Of a DNA stretch of 64,000 nucleotides, positions 23,084 to 34,195 are shown one piece after another. The position numbers and the translations under genes were made by a program. The notes beneath the pieces were generated by a model, which was not told where the DNA came from, ran no database searches, and saw only the letters and a list, made by a program, of their open reading frames with translations. Source of the stretch: Ditylenchus dipsaci (taxonomy: Eukaryota; Nematoda; Chromadorea; Rhabditida; Anguinidae); NCBI GenBank assembly GCA_004194705.1, contig SADC01001204.1, positions 496,001-560,000 on the forward strand, given 5' to 3'. Numbering within the stretch: the stretch's first letter is position 1; each line of letters starts with the position of its first letter.

Positions 23084-24405
23084 TATGATCTTACAATTTT
23101 CTTAAACCACTTTCTTGTAAGCTTTAATGTGCTAAAGAAAATTCAGTGTGTATTTTTCTGCTTCCAGTCCATAGACTTTTATAAAATGTTAATAAAATAA
23201 TATCTTATGACGTGTTTTTAAGTCACTTATCAAGAAAAACAATGAGCTAGTGTAATCTATTAGTTTGATCCAAGTGTTCATCAGAACTTTAAAAAAAAGC
23301 ATTCTTGATTTGATCATTCTTGAAGAATGAGTTTCTTCAAGGTGCCGAAGAACTTTTGGATAAAACCTAAGTAGCAATTTTATCGTTAAAATCTGCCGTA
23401 TTTGTTCTAATATGCCAACTGTCTCTAAAAACCTGACACCCACTACTGTAAGGATTGTTGCGTTCTGACGAACGGCGTTTCCAGTCAAGAAGTTAGGTTT
23501 CGAACGAAACCGATAGCAACTCTAAATATCCAATATAGTGAAAAACTCAAAAGTAAAATTGGTATGGTATTTTTAGGTTTCAAAACTGCAGCATTTGTGC
23601 CTTGGTCAACCTGTCGAAATTTTTGGATCTTAAAGGGTGTTTTGCATATTTTTCATACTTTTTCGGATCAAAATAGGACAAACGATGGTGCATTCGAAAG
23701 AAGAGATTCATGGCTGCAAAATGATGTTTTATTTTGAACTGACTCATGAAAAGATTGCTTAAAAATGGTCATTAAAGAAAATTTTAAAAAATGTTGCAGT
23801 TTTTATTGGACAGCCTGTACATGTCGGTCCATAAGATTGAATACGGTATCCTTAATCCAGGTAGATGACAATCTTTTAAAGTAAATTATATTAACTTTAT
23901 AATAATTTCCGAAGAATCGAAAAAGGCAAGATAGGACATCGAATTAAAAAATAAGAGAGTGTCTTGTGTCAAAATACTTTGTAATTCTAGGTTAGAATTA
24001 CAAGTATTATGCTAATGGACAGTATGATTTATGATAATGAACAAAAAAGGCTAACTTTTTTTGAACAATATGTGTGTTCTTTTGAGTAATGCCGACAAGG
24101 GATTACAAAGATCCTCCATTTAGTGTCTTATTTCCGCTATAACTCTTATTACTTTAATTCATGAAGGAAATTAGACAAGAGAAGAGAGGTGAAAAGTAAT
24201 AAATTAAACCAAATGAGAGATAATATTACATGATTGTCGCGAAATATAAAAAATATCTGTTGCTCGGTTAAATCTATCAAAAAAGTCAAAAATTGTTTCG
24301 TTTTGCATCACCCAAAAGTGCGAATGAAGAGTGCTATTACACACTTTCATTTTTACTCTTTTTATTGTCTAAATGTCTTATGTTGCTGTTTTTAAGAAAA
24401 TTACT
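23084..24405. other. Spacer between mlt-10-like copies B and C
   Basis: Contains the 3' end of copy B (AATAAA near 23192) and a mariner-like sequence ending near 23818 in cagcctgta, whose inner flank (inverted) reads gtccaataaaaactgcaac. No open frame with splice or codon support was found. Confidence 0.5.
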
Positions 24406-27400
24406 ATGTGCCTTAAAAGACTTTTTTGTCTTTTTGCCAAGAAACATGGTAATTCACTGCGTTCATTGCATAACTACATCAAATTTTCAGTTTGTTTTTT
24501 GTGGCTAATAGTGTTTGAATCAGCTATACCAGATAGCTTCAAAATAAAAATCATGGCACAAGAATCTGAAGTTCAAACAGTGCCCATGAAAACTGAGCAA
24601 GGAATTCAGTTGATGCAGCACTGGACAGAACAAGCTGTTGGTAGTTTAATCGCAGCAGTGGCTAATAAAAAGTAAGTTTTAATAGAAAAAAATAATGAAA
24701 AAGTATATTAACGGTATATTAATATACTTTTTTGCACAGAATTTTTGTAAAGATTTTAAAAAGCATATTTTTTGCAAAAGAGCTAGGTCTCTTACGATTT
24801 TCACCAATACTGTAATCTCTCTAATAGATCGATTTCTACACCCCCTGAGACTGCCCTTATGCAAATTACTACTCATTTTTGAATTCATCTTTCTGGCTTC
24901 AATATAGGTGGTACCTTGCATGAGAGAAGTTCACAAAAAATATGTCCAAAGCACAATGTCAAGAACACGATTTAGAACATGGGGGCTGCCGCTCTATTAG
25001 AGAAAAACTGTAAATAAAAGCTTAGATCTTAGAAGGACAAAATTAAAAAAAGTTTTTTTTGCTATCTATAATAAGATTTAATTTAATTTTTTGTCAGTCT
25101 GAAGACAAAACCCAAACACATTCTTCTGGAATTCGGAGATTGTACTAAAAACGCCAAGAATATACCCCAGCAAGCCCAATGTGTTTCAAAGTTATTGCGC
25201 AACCAATTAAGTGGCAAGAAATATTTGAGGGTTAACTCAGTGGGCTTTTTTATCTTATTTTGGAAAAGTGAAATTTTGTTTAGAAAAGGCGTTTGCACAA
25301 ATACAGCCAACAAAAGAGAACCTCAAAAAGTTTTAATAAAACAGGTTCTGTTGGCAGCTTCCGCTTGTACAATATGGCTAATTCAAAAGTTAGAAGGAAA
25401 AGAGCAGCAACTAAACGTCAAAAGTATGAGCTATTGTCTACACATTTGGGTCAAATGACTCCTTTAGGTAAAAATAAAACTATAAAATATGGTGCCAAAC
25501 AAGCGAAATAAAAATTCAGGTGGGGTAGCTCAACTTTTAATGAAATCTGTTTTGGCGGCTAAAAACAAGACGAAAACAATACCGTTGGTTTTTATGTAAT
25601 ATTTATTAAGTAATTAATCAAGTCAATTTTAGCTGGCAGGAAACTATTAGTAAATTACAGAAGAGCGCTTTAAAAAAAGAAGCATTACAGCTTAGCATGC
25701 AGCCCAAAACGACGCGAGAATTCGAGAGTATGTTAGTAAAAAACTTGCGAAAACATGAAAGCATGAATGTATATTTTTTAACGCGAAAAATTAAAATTTC
25801 TGATCTGAGCTTTTAGTTAAAAAGCTTTGATGAATTTACGGCTAAAATGCCTGTCTTGCCAACAGAGAAGCCGAGGAAGATGCCAGACCAACGCCCACGG
25901 AAAATAGTAAATTTGCTGAGAGATGGATTTAAATTAGCATGGTCTTTATCAGGTAATTAATTTTTTACATTTGACATCAAGATATTTATTGATTTTAGGC
26001 AAAAATGCGTCTGAATTTAGTAACAAGACTGTCAAGGTATATTAAAAACATTTTTTTACAAAAGCTATTCAACCACTTTTAGGCATTTTCTCCTAGATTT
26101 TTTAGTATATTGCCCGAAGAAGAAAATGAAAAAGGAGATCTGGTTAGAAAACATCACTTAACAAAAAAAATTATATTTCAGGTTGAAATTTTGTCACCAT
26201 CTCTATTGTCCTTGCATAAAGAAGGCAAAGGGATAGAAAAACTAACCAGTTTACCAAGTCTAATAAATGGTTTTAACAACCATGATCAACAATCTTGGAT
26301 GAACTTAATAATGGAGGCTTCTGGAGTTACAGAACAAGCTGACAAGATAGACATGGTTTGATGGTAATTTCAAACACATTTCACGATATATTTCAGTTAC
26401 TGAATCAAACAGCTGAAAGCTCTCTGGAAACCTTCCAGAAACGTTATCAGGATGAAGCCAGAGCTACAGATGGCACACCACTGTATTTCACTAAAGAAAA
26501 CGTTACTAAAATGTACGGTCGGGTAGAAGAGAGCAAAATAACAGTTTTTGAGCGTCTAAACAGCAACTTAAGCACTGACCAGGTAGTGAGGAAGGTTTTT
26601 GTGGACTAAAATAAATCTCAAACTGCAGATTCATGAGCTAAACAAGACTGGTTATGCTTTGCTAACTTCTTTCCAATTAATGATGCTCTACGGACCTCAA
26701 TCTCCTTACGCAGATTCAAAATCATTGGAGCACTTTATAGCTTTGAACCATAGTTATTTGGAGCAGACTATAGAGAACGACATCCACAGAACAGCTCAAT
26801 TAAAATCTTTCAAAATGCGCCTTAGACGACAAACTCCTAGTTCGGTCTTAGGATCGATCAGTTTTGTCAGTATGTTATTTATTCAAGGGAGCATTGCTAA
26901 AATCTTTCACTTATATTTAAAAAAATTTTACTTAGCAAAAGCGAACTTTAAAAAAACAAATATTTTTCAAACAATATTGTTATAAACCGACTTTTTCAAA
27001 CCTTAAAACTATTTTTTCAATGGTCCATTTAAAAATTAATAATCAAATGTTGGAAATATCAAAACTTGGTTCTGCTATTGAAGGCTATATTTTTTATTCT
27101 ATGACAATAATTCAGATATTGCGCCGAACTCAGGTGGAGCTATAGTCTTATCTCCAGTCATCTTTAGGTATCTTTGCGTAAGATTGTTTCAAAAATATCT
27201 GTAATTTTTTATATCTTTAAAAAATATCAGTTATTGAATCCAGAAATTCCACTTTTTCAACCATGAATAACCAAAGCAAATCTTTTATTTTTTAAACAAT
27301 CTTATTTGTATACAATATAGAAAACATATAACAACCCTAAATTTTTAGTCCAGTCGTGTTGGCTCCAGCTGTTTTGGGACCGTAATTGATTTGATTCGGT

Positions 27401-28051
27401 TTGATGTAATATAAATAAAAGCTATTCAGGGTGATTTTGTCTCCATTGTTGTTTGTGCCAGTGATTGTGTCACCAAGAGCACTTTCTCCGCTTATTTTGA
27501 GTCCGTTGGCATTTGTGCCCTTCATTTTATCGCCCGTAGTTTTACATCCAGTTATTCTATCGCCTGGAGTATTTGTTCCAATAATATTGACACCACTTGC
27601 ATTAACTCCATTCATTATGTCACCACAAGTATTTACTCCGGTAACTTAAATTAAAACTTTTAAAGAAAAACTAAACTTCGAAAAAAGTTCAGTTTATTTT
27701 GGCTCCATTCGTGTTATCACCGTTTATTTTGGTAATACTATTTCTATAACTTTTAAAGTTGTAACCATCCATCCACCTGTGGTTACAATTATAAGCACTA
27801 ATAATTGTTCAGAATTTATATTTTTTTCAGAATCCAGCCGCTGCATCACCTATAATATTGAGTCCTTATGTTTTGAGCCCCATTATTTTGTCACCGCAGG
27901 TAGCTAAAAATATTACTCACTAGTTGAAAGAATTTTTTTGTTATTATAGGCATTCAGTGCTTTGATTTTAAGTCCATATGTGCTGTCTCCAGTGATACTG
28001 TCGCCCTTAATTGCTTACACTGTCTTGTTGTCACCTAGTTATTTAAGTTGA
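24406..28051 (+). CDS. mlt-10-like copy C: intact secreted moulting-cycle protein (about 693 aa)
   Basis: Eighteen exons: 24406-24448, 24491-24671, 25098-25230, 25284-25467, 25520-25583, 25633-25768, 25817-25952, 25999-26036, 26083-26142, 26182-26355, 26397-26582, 26629-26869, 27116-27167, 27349-27381, 27430-27640, 27693-27731, 27831-27899, 27950-28051. They sum to 2082 nt with every phase consistent. The N-terminus has a hydrophobic segment ([11 protein letters not shown]). The DUF644-like region follows ([63 protein letters not shown]). The last 160 or so residues are proline pentapeptides, x-(I/V/L)-L-S-P, ending VLLSPSYLS. In C. elegans, MLT-10 proteins of this design act in cuticle moulting; the role here is inferred. 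The start is chosen at 24406, after a TTTTTAAG acceptor and by analogy with copy D (exons 1a plus 1b total 224 nt in both); an in-frame ATG at 24373 is the alternative. AATAAA at 28087-28092. Confidence 0.88.
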
Positions 28052-28376
28052 TTGAAGATTGTAATAACTACTAGCTTTAACAAATTAATAAAAAATATAT
28101 ACTTTAATGTGTGATAATTCGGCACTTATTTAGCCTGGACCCATTTCAATTTGTTACAAAATTTATATTTTTGTGTTTTATTATTGTTTTGTATATTTTC
28201 ATCTCCTTTCCCCATTGATCTTTATCAAATAGAGGAGTTTAGGGTTAATGCTGACTCAACTTTATACAAAATGGACTTGATCTGATCAAATGTTTTTTTG
28301 AAAGTTGCAGCATATTGGTCTTCTCACACCAGAATGAGAAAAACTTCGGAGAGAATTTTTTAGGAAATGTTTGAAG

Positions 28377-28612
28377 GGCATACCAGCGCGTCACACTGCA
28401 ATTAAGGCGGTGACCAACAATTTATTTCTTTCTCGACTATTTTCTACAAGCGTTCTACCTGATCCGACGAAAGCTTCCTGCCCACTTTTAAAAGTACGAC
28501 AAGGTCATTAATATCAGGTTTGACATGAGACTAGTGATAACAAGGATGATTTTTGAAAACTCGCTGGTTCCCGCCTTTATTCGCGGTGTAACACGCTGGT
28601 ATGCCTTTTTAA
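28377..28612. repeat. Hairpin element
   Basis: Ends ggcataccagcgcgt and its inverse acacgctggtatgcc. Inner sequence (tttctttctcgac..., aggtcattaatatcaggtttgac) resembles 4984-5143 just left of the assembly gap. To its right, 28780-28970 is a diverged ccgtatttt-type MITE. Nothing coding between 28052 and 29304. Confidence 0.55.
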
Positions 28613-29304
28613 GGAAGATAATATATTCTACATTTTTAAAAGCAAATTAACTGGTTTTATCTTTCTGAAGAATATTTGTTAGAATATCGATAAAATGTTG
28701 TCTATATTAAATTAAAAGGTGGCCACAAGGTAAATAAGTGCCGAAAATTTTATACTTCAAAGGTTAGTCACTTTATTTTGTCTAATATAAGACCTCCTCG
28801 GCTTCGAGGATCTTTATCTCAGGTTAGAGGTGATATTTCGTAATGCTTTTAATTGCGTTGTCGCTTTCACTGTTTAGGTTTTAATTGAGGATTCGAACAT
28901 TTTAAGATCGATTTTAAATTTTTCCGATTTTCGGAGGTTGAGAATGTAGAAGCCGTGGGGCTTTTATTATAAAAATCTTTAAAGTGTCATCTTTCATAAA
29001 AAAAAAGCGCGCTGTTTCTTGCCAAAAGACAGCTATAATTTACTTTTCACCTTCGTTTTACGTTTTACCGACACAAGATTATATATCTTCCACATTGTGT
29101 CTAGTATCCGTAATGACTCAAATGCGCTTAATTTATGAAGGACGAGACTTTAGGTGAAAATTAATTAATTAAACTAAATGAGATCTTGCATAATTGTCAT
29201 GAAAGATTATCCTTACCAGCAGCTGTGATATAACATAAGACTGAAAAAAGTAGCAGTGCTTAATTTTAAAATTTTTGTACTTAACTTAATTTTTGTATTT
29301 TACA

Positions 29305-30041
29305 CAGGGCTGGGCACGGGCCGGCCCGGCATGGCGCGGGCCGGGCCGCTTGTGCTCCGGGCCGGGCCTTAAAACTTCAAGCCCGCGGCCCGGCCCGGTC
29401 GGCCCGGTAAATCTGATATAACCTGGAATTTCTCGAACTTCAAAATTATTATTTTAAATTTTCATGAAAATATATATTTTTATTTCATAATAACAGTTTA
29501 AAGAGAAGCGTTCAAATTGGTTAGTGAATGTGCAATAAGAGTATTGTATACTGAAGCAGCTGAAAGGTCTTGGCGATAATCTGTCAGAACTCTGGCAAGC
29601 TTAGAAAAGTATCGCTCATTTTCGGTTGTATGAATAGCAATGGCAAGAATGGATCTATCGATTCTGCTCATTGACTTAAAGTATTCTGATTGTGATTCTC
29701 AAAACTCTCCTAGATCTTGTGGGACTAATAAAAACTCTTTTGCTAGATATTTGTTGATTTCATCTTCCTCTTCAGAGTTTTGATCGGCCATTTGAAAAAG
29801 CTCGTCTAAGTCACTCGTGAGCTTTTTTTCGGTTTATTTCAACTCCAAAATTTAGCACAAAAACATGAAATTCTGATATTTTGTTACTTAAAAATGTTAG
29901 AATTGTGCTTTGGAAATTTTCGGGCTTTTCGGGCCGGGCCGGGCTCGGGCCGGGCCGACACCCTTCCGGCCAGGCCCGGCTTTTATAGTTAAGCAGCGGG
30001 CCGGGCCGAGCCGACCAAAACCCGGCCCGTGCACAGCCCTG
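29305..30041 (-). mobile_element. hAT element, 737 bp, with degraded transposase
   Basis: Terminal inverted repeats cagggctgggcacgggccgg / ccgtgcacagccctg are followed inward by strongly GC-rich cggcccgg repeats. The flanks attttaca (29297-29304) and atttcaca (30042-30049) match at 7 of 8 bases, the 8-bp duplication typical of hAT insertion. The interior encodes a transposase fragment on the minus strand (next entry). It is too short to be autonomous. Confidence 0.8.
29500..29825 (-). pseudogene. hAT transposase C-terminal (dimerisation) fragment
   Basis: Minus-strand translation gives MADQNSEEEDEINKYLAKEF, then, after an in-frame TGA, a stretch matching the hAT C-terminal dimerisation domain: YFKSMSRIDRSILAIAIHTT, ENERYFSKLARVLTDYR and SAASVYNTLIAHSL. 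The family pattern is (ar..L.i..tsa.sER.FS.a..v....R..l). The stop, and the absence of the RNase-H-like catalytic part, show it is dead. It confirms the surrounding 737-bp element as hAT. Confidence 0.65.
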
Positions 30042-30614
30042 ATTTCACATAAAAACCTTTATTTTGCCTTGGCTGTCTTTGTGCTTATTTTGCACAAACT
30101 TAACACTCCATAGGCGGCTGATTTTCCAAGTCTTTGTCTCACAAAATTTCGGGGTTTCTTGTGGATTGCATCACTCCAGTGGTGGGTCAGACAGTGGCAA
30201 TAGCAAAAGTCTCAAAGAAATTTTTTATTCAAAAAATGACCATTTTTGCCTTCTGGGTATCAAGGTTTTTCTGGACACCCATGATATCCTTACCGATTAT
30301 ATCTTAAATTTTTTTTTGCCAAGACGACAAGACAACCGTATTTCTAGGCCACTTTCATTGCGAAAAACACAAATATCGTGTTGATTTGAAATGAGCATTT
30401 GTTTCGACCATAAATATTCAAATTCCTACCTATTTGTGAAAAAGTGAGAGCGTGAGAAAACTTGAGAACCAGCAAATGTGAAGCAAAATTATAAGATAAA
30501 AAAAATTTAAAAATGATCTACCAGAGTAAGTGTGAAGTTTTAAATTTAAGCGCATTCCGGACGTTCAGACTCTTCCTCCACGTGTCGACGACCGTCGAAA
30601 AGACTTTCTGTTCT

Positions 30615-31410
30615 GGACCCGTACTAAAAACAGAAAAAAATTAGACTAATGCTAATTCGACCATATCTCGCCGATTAGTCAACTTAACGAAAAAAAAATT
30701 TTAGGGGTCGAAAGAGAAACTCAGTGGCTTTCAGATAAGATATAAATTTCTTTTATAATATATTAGCATGGCTAAGATATATGGATTTTCATAATTAGAC
30801 TCCGAATTAGACTTTTAGAAATCCACTTTTTAGTTGGGATGCTAATTGGCTGATTGCTTGGCAAATATTCTTCTACTTATTCTCGTGGTTACTTTTATCA
30901 CGTAAAGGATATGTTTCGGCGCATTTTGGTATATGATAGTCAAAGCACTGGAAAACGGATAAAAATTTTACGGGCAAAAGTTTGCTGAAAAATGAAAATT
31001 TAGACTTTAGACTGCCCTAGAGGTGGCTAAAGTCTAAATTTTCATTTTTCAGCAAACTTTTGCCCGTAAAATTTTTATCCGTTTTCCAGTGCTTCGACTG
31101 TCATATACCAAAATGCGCCGAAACATATCCTTTAACCACGAGAATAAGTAGAAAAATATTTGCCAAGCAATCAGCCCATTAGCATCCCAACTAAAAAAGT
31201 GGATTTCTAAAAGTCTAATTCGGAGTCTAATTATGAAAATCCATATATCTTAGTCGTGCTAATATATTATGAAAAAAATTTATATCTCATCTGAAAGCCA
31301 CTGAGTTTCTCTTTCGACCTCTAAAAATTTTTTTTCGTGAAGTTAACTAATCGGCGAGATATGGTCGAATAAGCATTAGTCTAATTTTTTTCTGTTTTTA
31401 GTACGGGTCC
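30615..31410. repeat. Near-perfect 796-bp palindrome
   Basis: Ends ggacccgtactaaaaacag and its inverse ctgtttttagtacgggtcc. The arms of about 385 bp are almost identical along their whole length, with a centre near 31012 (gactgccctagagg). Transcription across it would give a very long hairpin RNA. No ORF spans it. Probably a recent inverted-repeat transposon or a foldback element. Confidence 0.8.
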
Positions 31411-31938
31411 TGATCCACACATTTATAGACTCAACTAAATTTCTTCATTGCTAGTAGCCGAAAAAAAGACAAAAAGATACCCAACTCCCCTCGAAAGTAT
31501 CATAACTTACTGAAGGGTATCTCAATCACCTAAATGATGGCCAATTCACCCGAATAGTACTTTTTCGAATGTCCCTGTAGCATTAGTATTTTCATGGGTG
31601 TCATGATGATTGACATACTTCTTTTTTTACAAAGGCCGGTAAGACGTCATCCACCTAATTTCTCGTACAATTTAGAATATAGTTAAAAATTTTACAGTTT
31701 TGGATTTACAATTAACATATTCAGTCAGTTTTCCCCGTCGATAATTATTGGTTAATAACTGTAAAATTTCGTCTAAAATATACGAGCAATTCTACAGCTA
31801 TTAATTTCGTTCCCCTTTTCGAAAAAATTTCCGCTTTATCTCTGTCAGGAAAATTTTTTGGAAAACATTCCATCTTCTTACCCTGTTTTGCGTCCAAATT
31901 TTCTTGGCACAAGGCAACCTGATTTTTTAAATTATTTT

Positions 31939-32794
31939 TAGAGATAGAAACGGGACGGGGTCCCGGCCGGGACCCCGTCCTGTTGGACAAAAATTGGACC
32001 CAAAATTCCGTCCCGGAATCCCGCCGGGTCAATTTTGAAAATCCCGGTCCCTGTATCGGTTTCAGTTTTTTTCAAATCATAGACCGGGATTTCCAGTTAA
32101 TAAGATAAGGAACCATCAAACCTCTACTTTATTAATATCCAACTCTCAAGTTCGACCCTCCGTCATTTCATACACTTTCAAGGCCTTTTTCGGGATTCTT
32201 TGGCGAACGTAACATGCCCATCCAGTTAACAAAATCACTAGAATTTCACATATTTTGCAAAGGTTAAATTTTTCGCCTGAAGACTAGACTTTCAACATAA
32301 TACTTCAAAGTTTTACTGTCATAAAGCAGCCAGTGAAATCTGAAATCTTTGCGATTTTTCGGAAATGTGGAAAAAGCTTCAAAAATTGTAGTAAAAAGGG
32401 CTTGGATCAAGCATAATTGTCAAATTCGAGAGCGTAATGTTATTTCGAGAGCTATTTTATTTCTTGCATTTCCTCTCTGGCAGCCATTTTTGAAAAATAC
32501 TAGCATCGGTGTATCAATATATTTAGTTAACAGAATAAGAGTCTTGCGCAGTAAAATTGCTGCATTTTTGCTTAAAAAAAGGCTAAAATTTTTGAAAAAT
32601 TTTAACGTATGTTTTATGTTTTAACGGTATGTTGGTATGTTTTAACTTAAATTAAGCCAACTGAAATCTTCGTCATTTTACCGGGATCCCGTACGGGGTC
32701 CCGTTGGGTAGGTTCACAAAATCCCGGTCCCGGTCTCAATCTAGGTGAAAAATCACGTCCCGGAATCCCACTGGATGGCGTTTTTCTATCTCTA
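31939..32794. mobile_element. Non-autonomous hAT element with perfect 8-bp TSD
   Basis: Ends tagagatagaaa and its inverse tttctatctcta; flanking duplications attatttt at 31931-31938 and 32795-32802 are identical. Subterminal regions are GC-rich cccggtccc/gggatcccg blocks on both sides. The interior is AT-rich and has no transposase. A related, inverted copy is at about 60680-62060. Confidence 0.8.
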
Positions 32795-33688
32795 ATTATT
32801 TTAAGGTTTTTAGTCATTTGAATTAACCGTACCTCCACAATCTACTCTGGGCTCTCCGATAACTCTATTTTCCATGGATTTTACTACTGACAATTTGATT
32901 AAATATATCTTAATATTATAGTATCAAACCTAGCCTAATAATAAATACAATATAAACTTACAATTGAATTTCACATACTCCCGAGTGGAGTTGCAGTATG
33001 TCAACGTAGCTTTAGATTATTAAACCTGTTCGGCTAGAGCGCAACACTTTTTTACCTCTATTTTTGATGTCTTTCATAAAAACGCAAAGCTGTCGACTTT
33101 ACCCATCCTTTTTAAATTATACAACAATAAAGACACAAAAATAAAATCTTGAAGTCAGTAAGAAGTACACATTCTATTCATAATTTTAAGTTTTCTTTCA
33201 TCTTTATTTATACACACAAACCAAATATCTGACCACAAAAAAAGTTCTGTGCGAAAAATTGACTTACTTAAAAATATTTTTAATAAAAAAGCCTTTTGCA
33301 CATTTTCTGTTCATCTTTTCTTACTATTACTTAATGGTTTTTAACACGCTGAAACTGCGCATTGTAACTGAAAGGCTCTGGAAAAGAACAGCCTTTCTAA
33401 GTTTTCAACAAAAGAAATCTGATTTTACGATTTACAGGGGAAAACATGCAAAGTAAGAGCTAAAAGAGGTTTATATAATTAAATAAAAAGATTTTCTTTT
33501 CGGATTTACTTTCTCGCAACATAATGCAAACATCTTTGTGTAATTAACTAAAATCTTTTTACTCATAGTTTTTTTTTGAGTCAAGCTCAGACTTTGACCT
33601 TTTAACGTTAATCTTCATCATTAAAACCCAATAATTAATTTGCATTGTCTAGGTTACTTTATTCGCAGAAGATATATTTTTTTAAATA

Positions 33689-33903
33689 CCGTATTTCTTC
33701 TAATAAGGCCCCACCTTCGACTTTAAAGGTCTGTATCTCAAGGCAGAGGCAAAATTTTGCTTTACTGAATTTTCTTAACTTCCACGAGCTCTGCTGATTT
33801 CACTTTTTAGATTTTGGTTGAGATGTTGAGATCGAATTCAAAATTTTCCAATTTTCGGGGATTCCAAAATAGCAGCCCCGGGTTTCTATTAAAGAAAATA
33901 CGG
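33689..33903. repeat. ccgtatttt-family MITE
   Basis: Ends ccgtatttcttctaataa and its inverse, TA flanks at 33687-33688 and 33904-33905, conserved cacgagctctgctgat core. The rest of 32803-34189 is AT-rich spacer. A single gccgggt/gagtagcgcc-type hairpin end lies at about 34070-34140, and no gene is visible. Confidence 0.7.
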
Positions 33904-34182
33904 TATTTGTAATCATTAAAAAGAATTTTCAGCAGTTAAGGTGCATAATCAGCTACTTAAATTTTTACTAAATTTTCACTAAATTTTTTTATTTAAATAA
34001 AAAACTAGAAACTTTCTATTAGTTGGATCCGTTTCGTAAATTTTACGTATTTCAATTTTTCCCTTATTGTTGGGGAGAGTCGGTTGTCTAACCGAGGAGG
34101 TGTTTTTGGGGCGGGGGCTGTTGTAAAACCGAGTAGCGCCAAAAAAAAGCTATTTGCTTGCTACCTTCGTGCTTAAATATGT

Positions 34183-34190
34183 CCTTTCAG
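34183..34190 (+). promoter_or_regulatory. Likely spliced-leader acceptor of mlt-10-like copy D
   Basis: Sequence gtcctttcag ends at 34190, five bases before the ATG at 34196. A TTTCAG this close to the start, with no upstream coding exon, is the usual nematode trans-splice site. Confidence 0.6.
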
Positions 34191-34195
34191 TTAAA

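Noticed and set aside
27337..27615. Minus-strand 92-codon frame with GD.I.G.N-type repeats
   Set aside because: It is the reverse reading of the proline-repeat exon of mlt-10-like copy C; the plus strand has splice sites, phase and family similarity.
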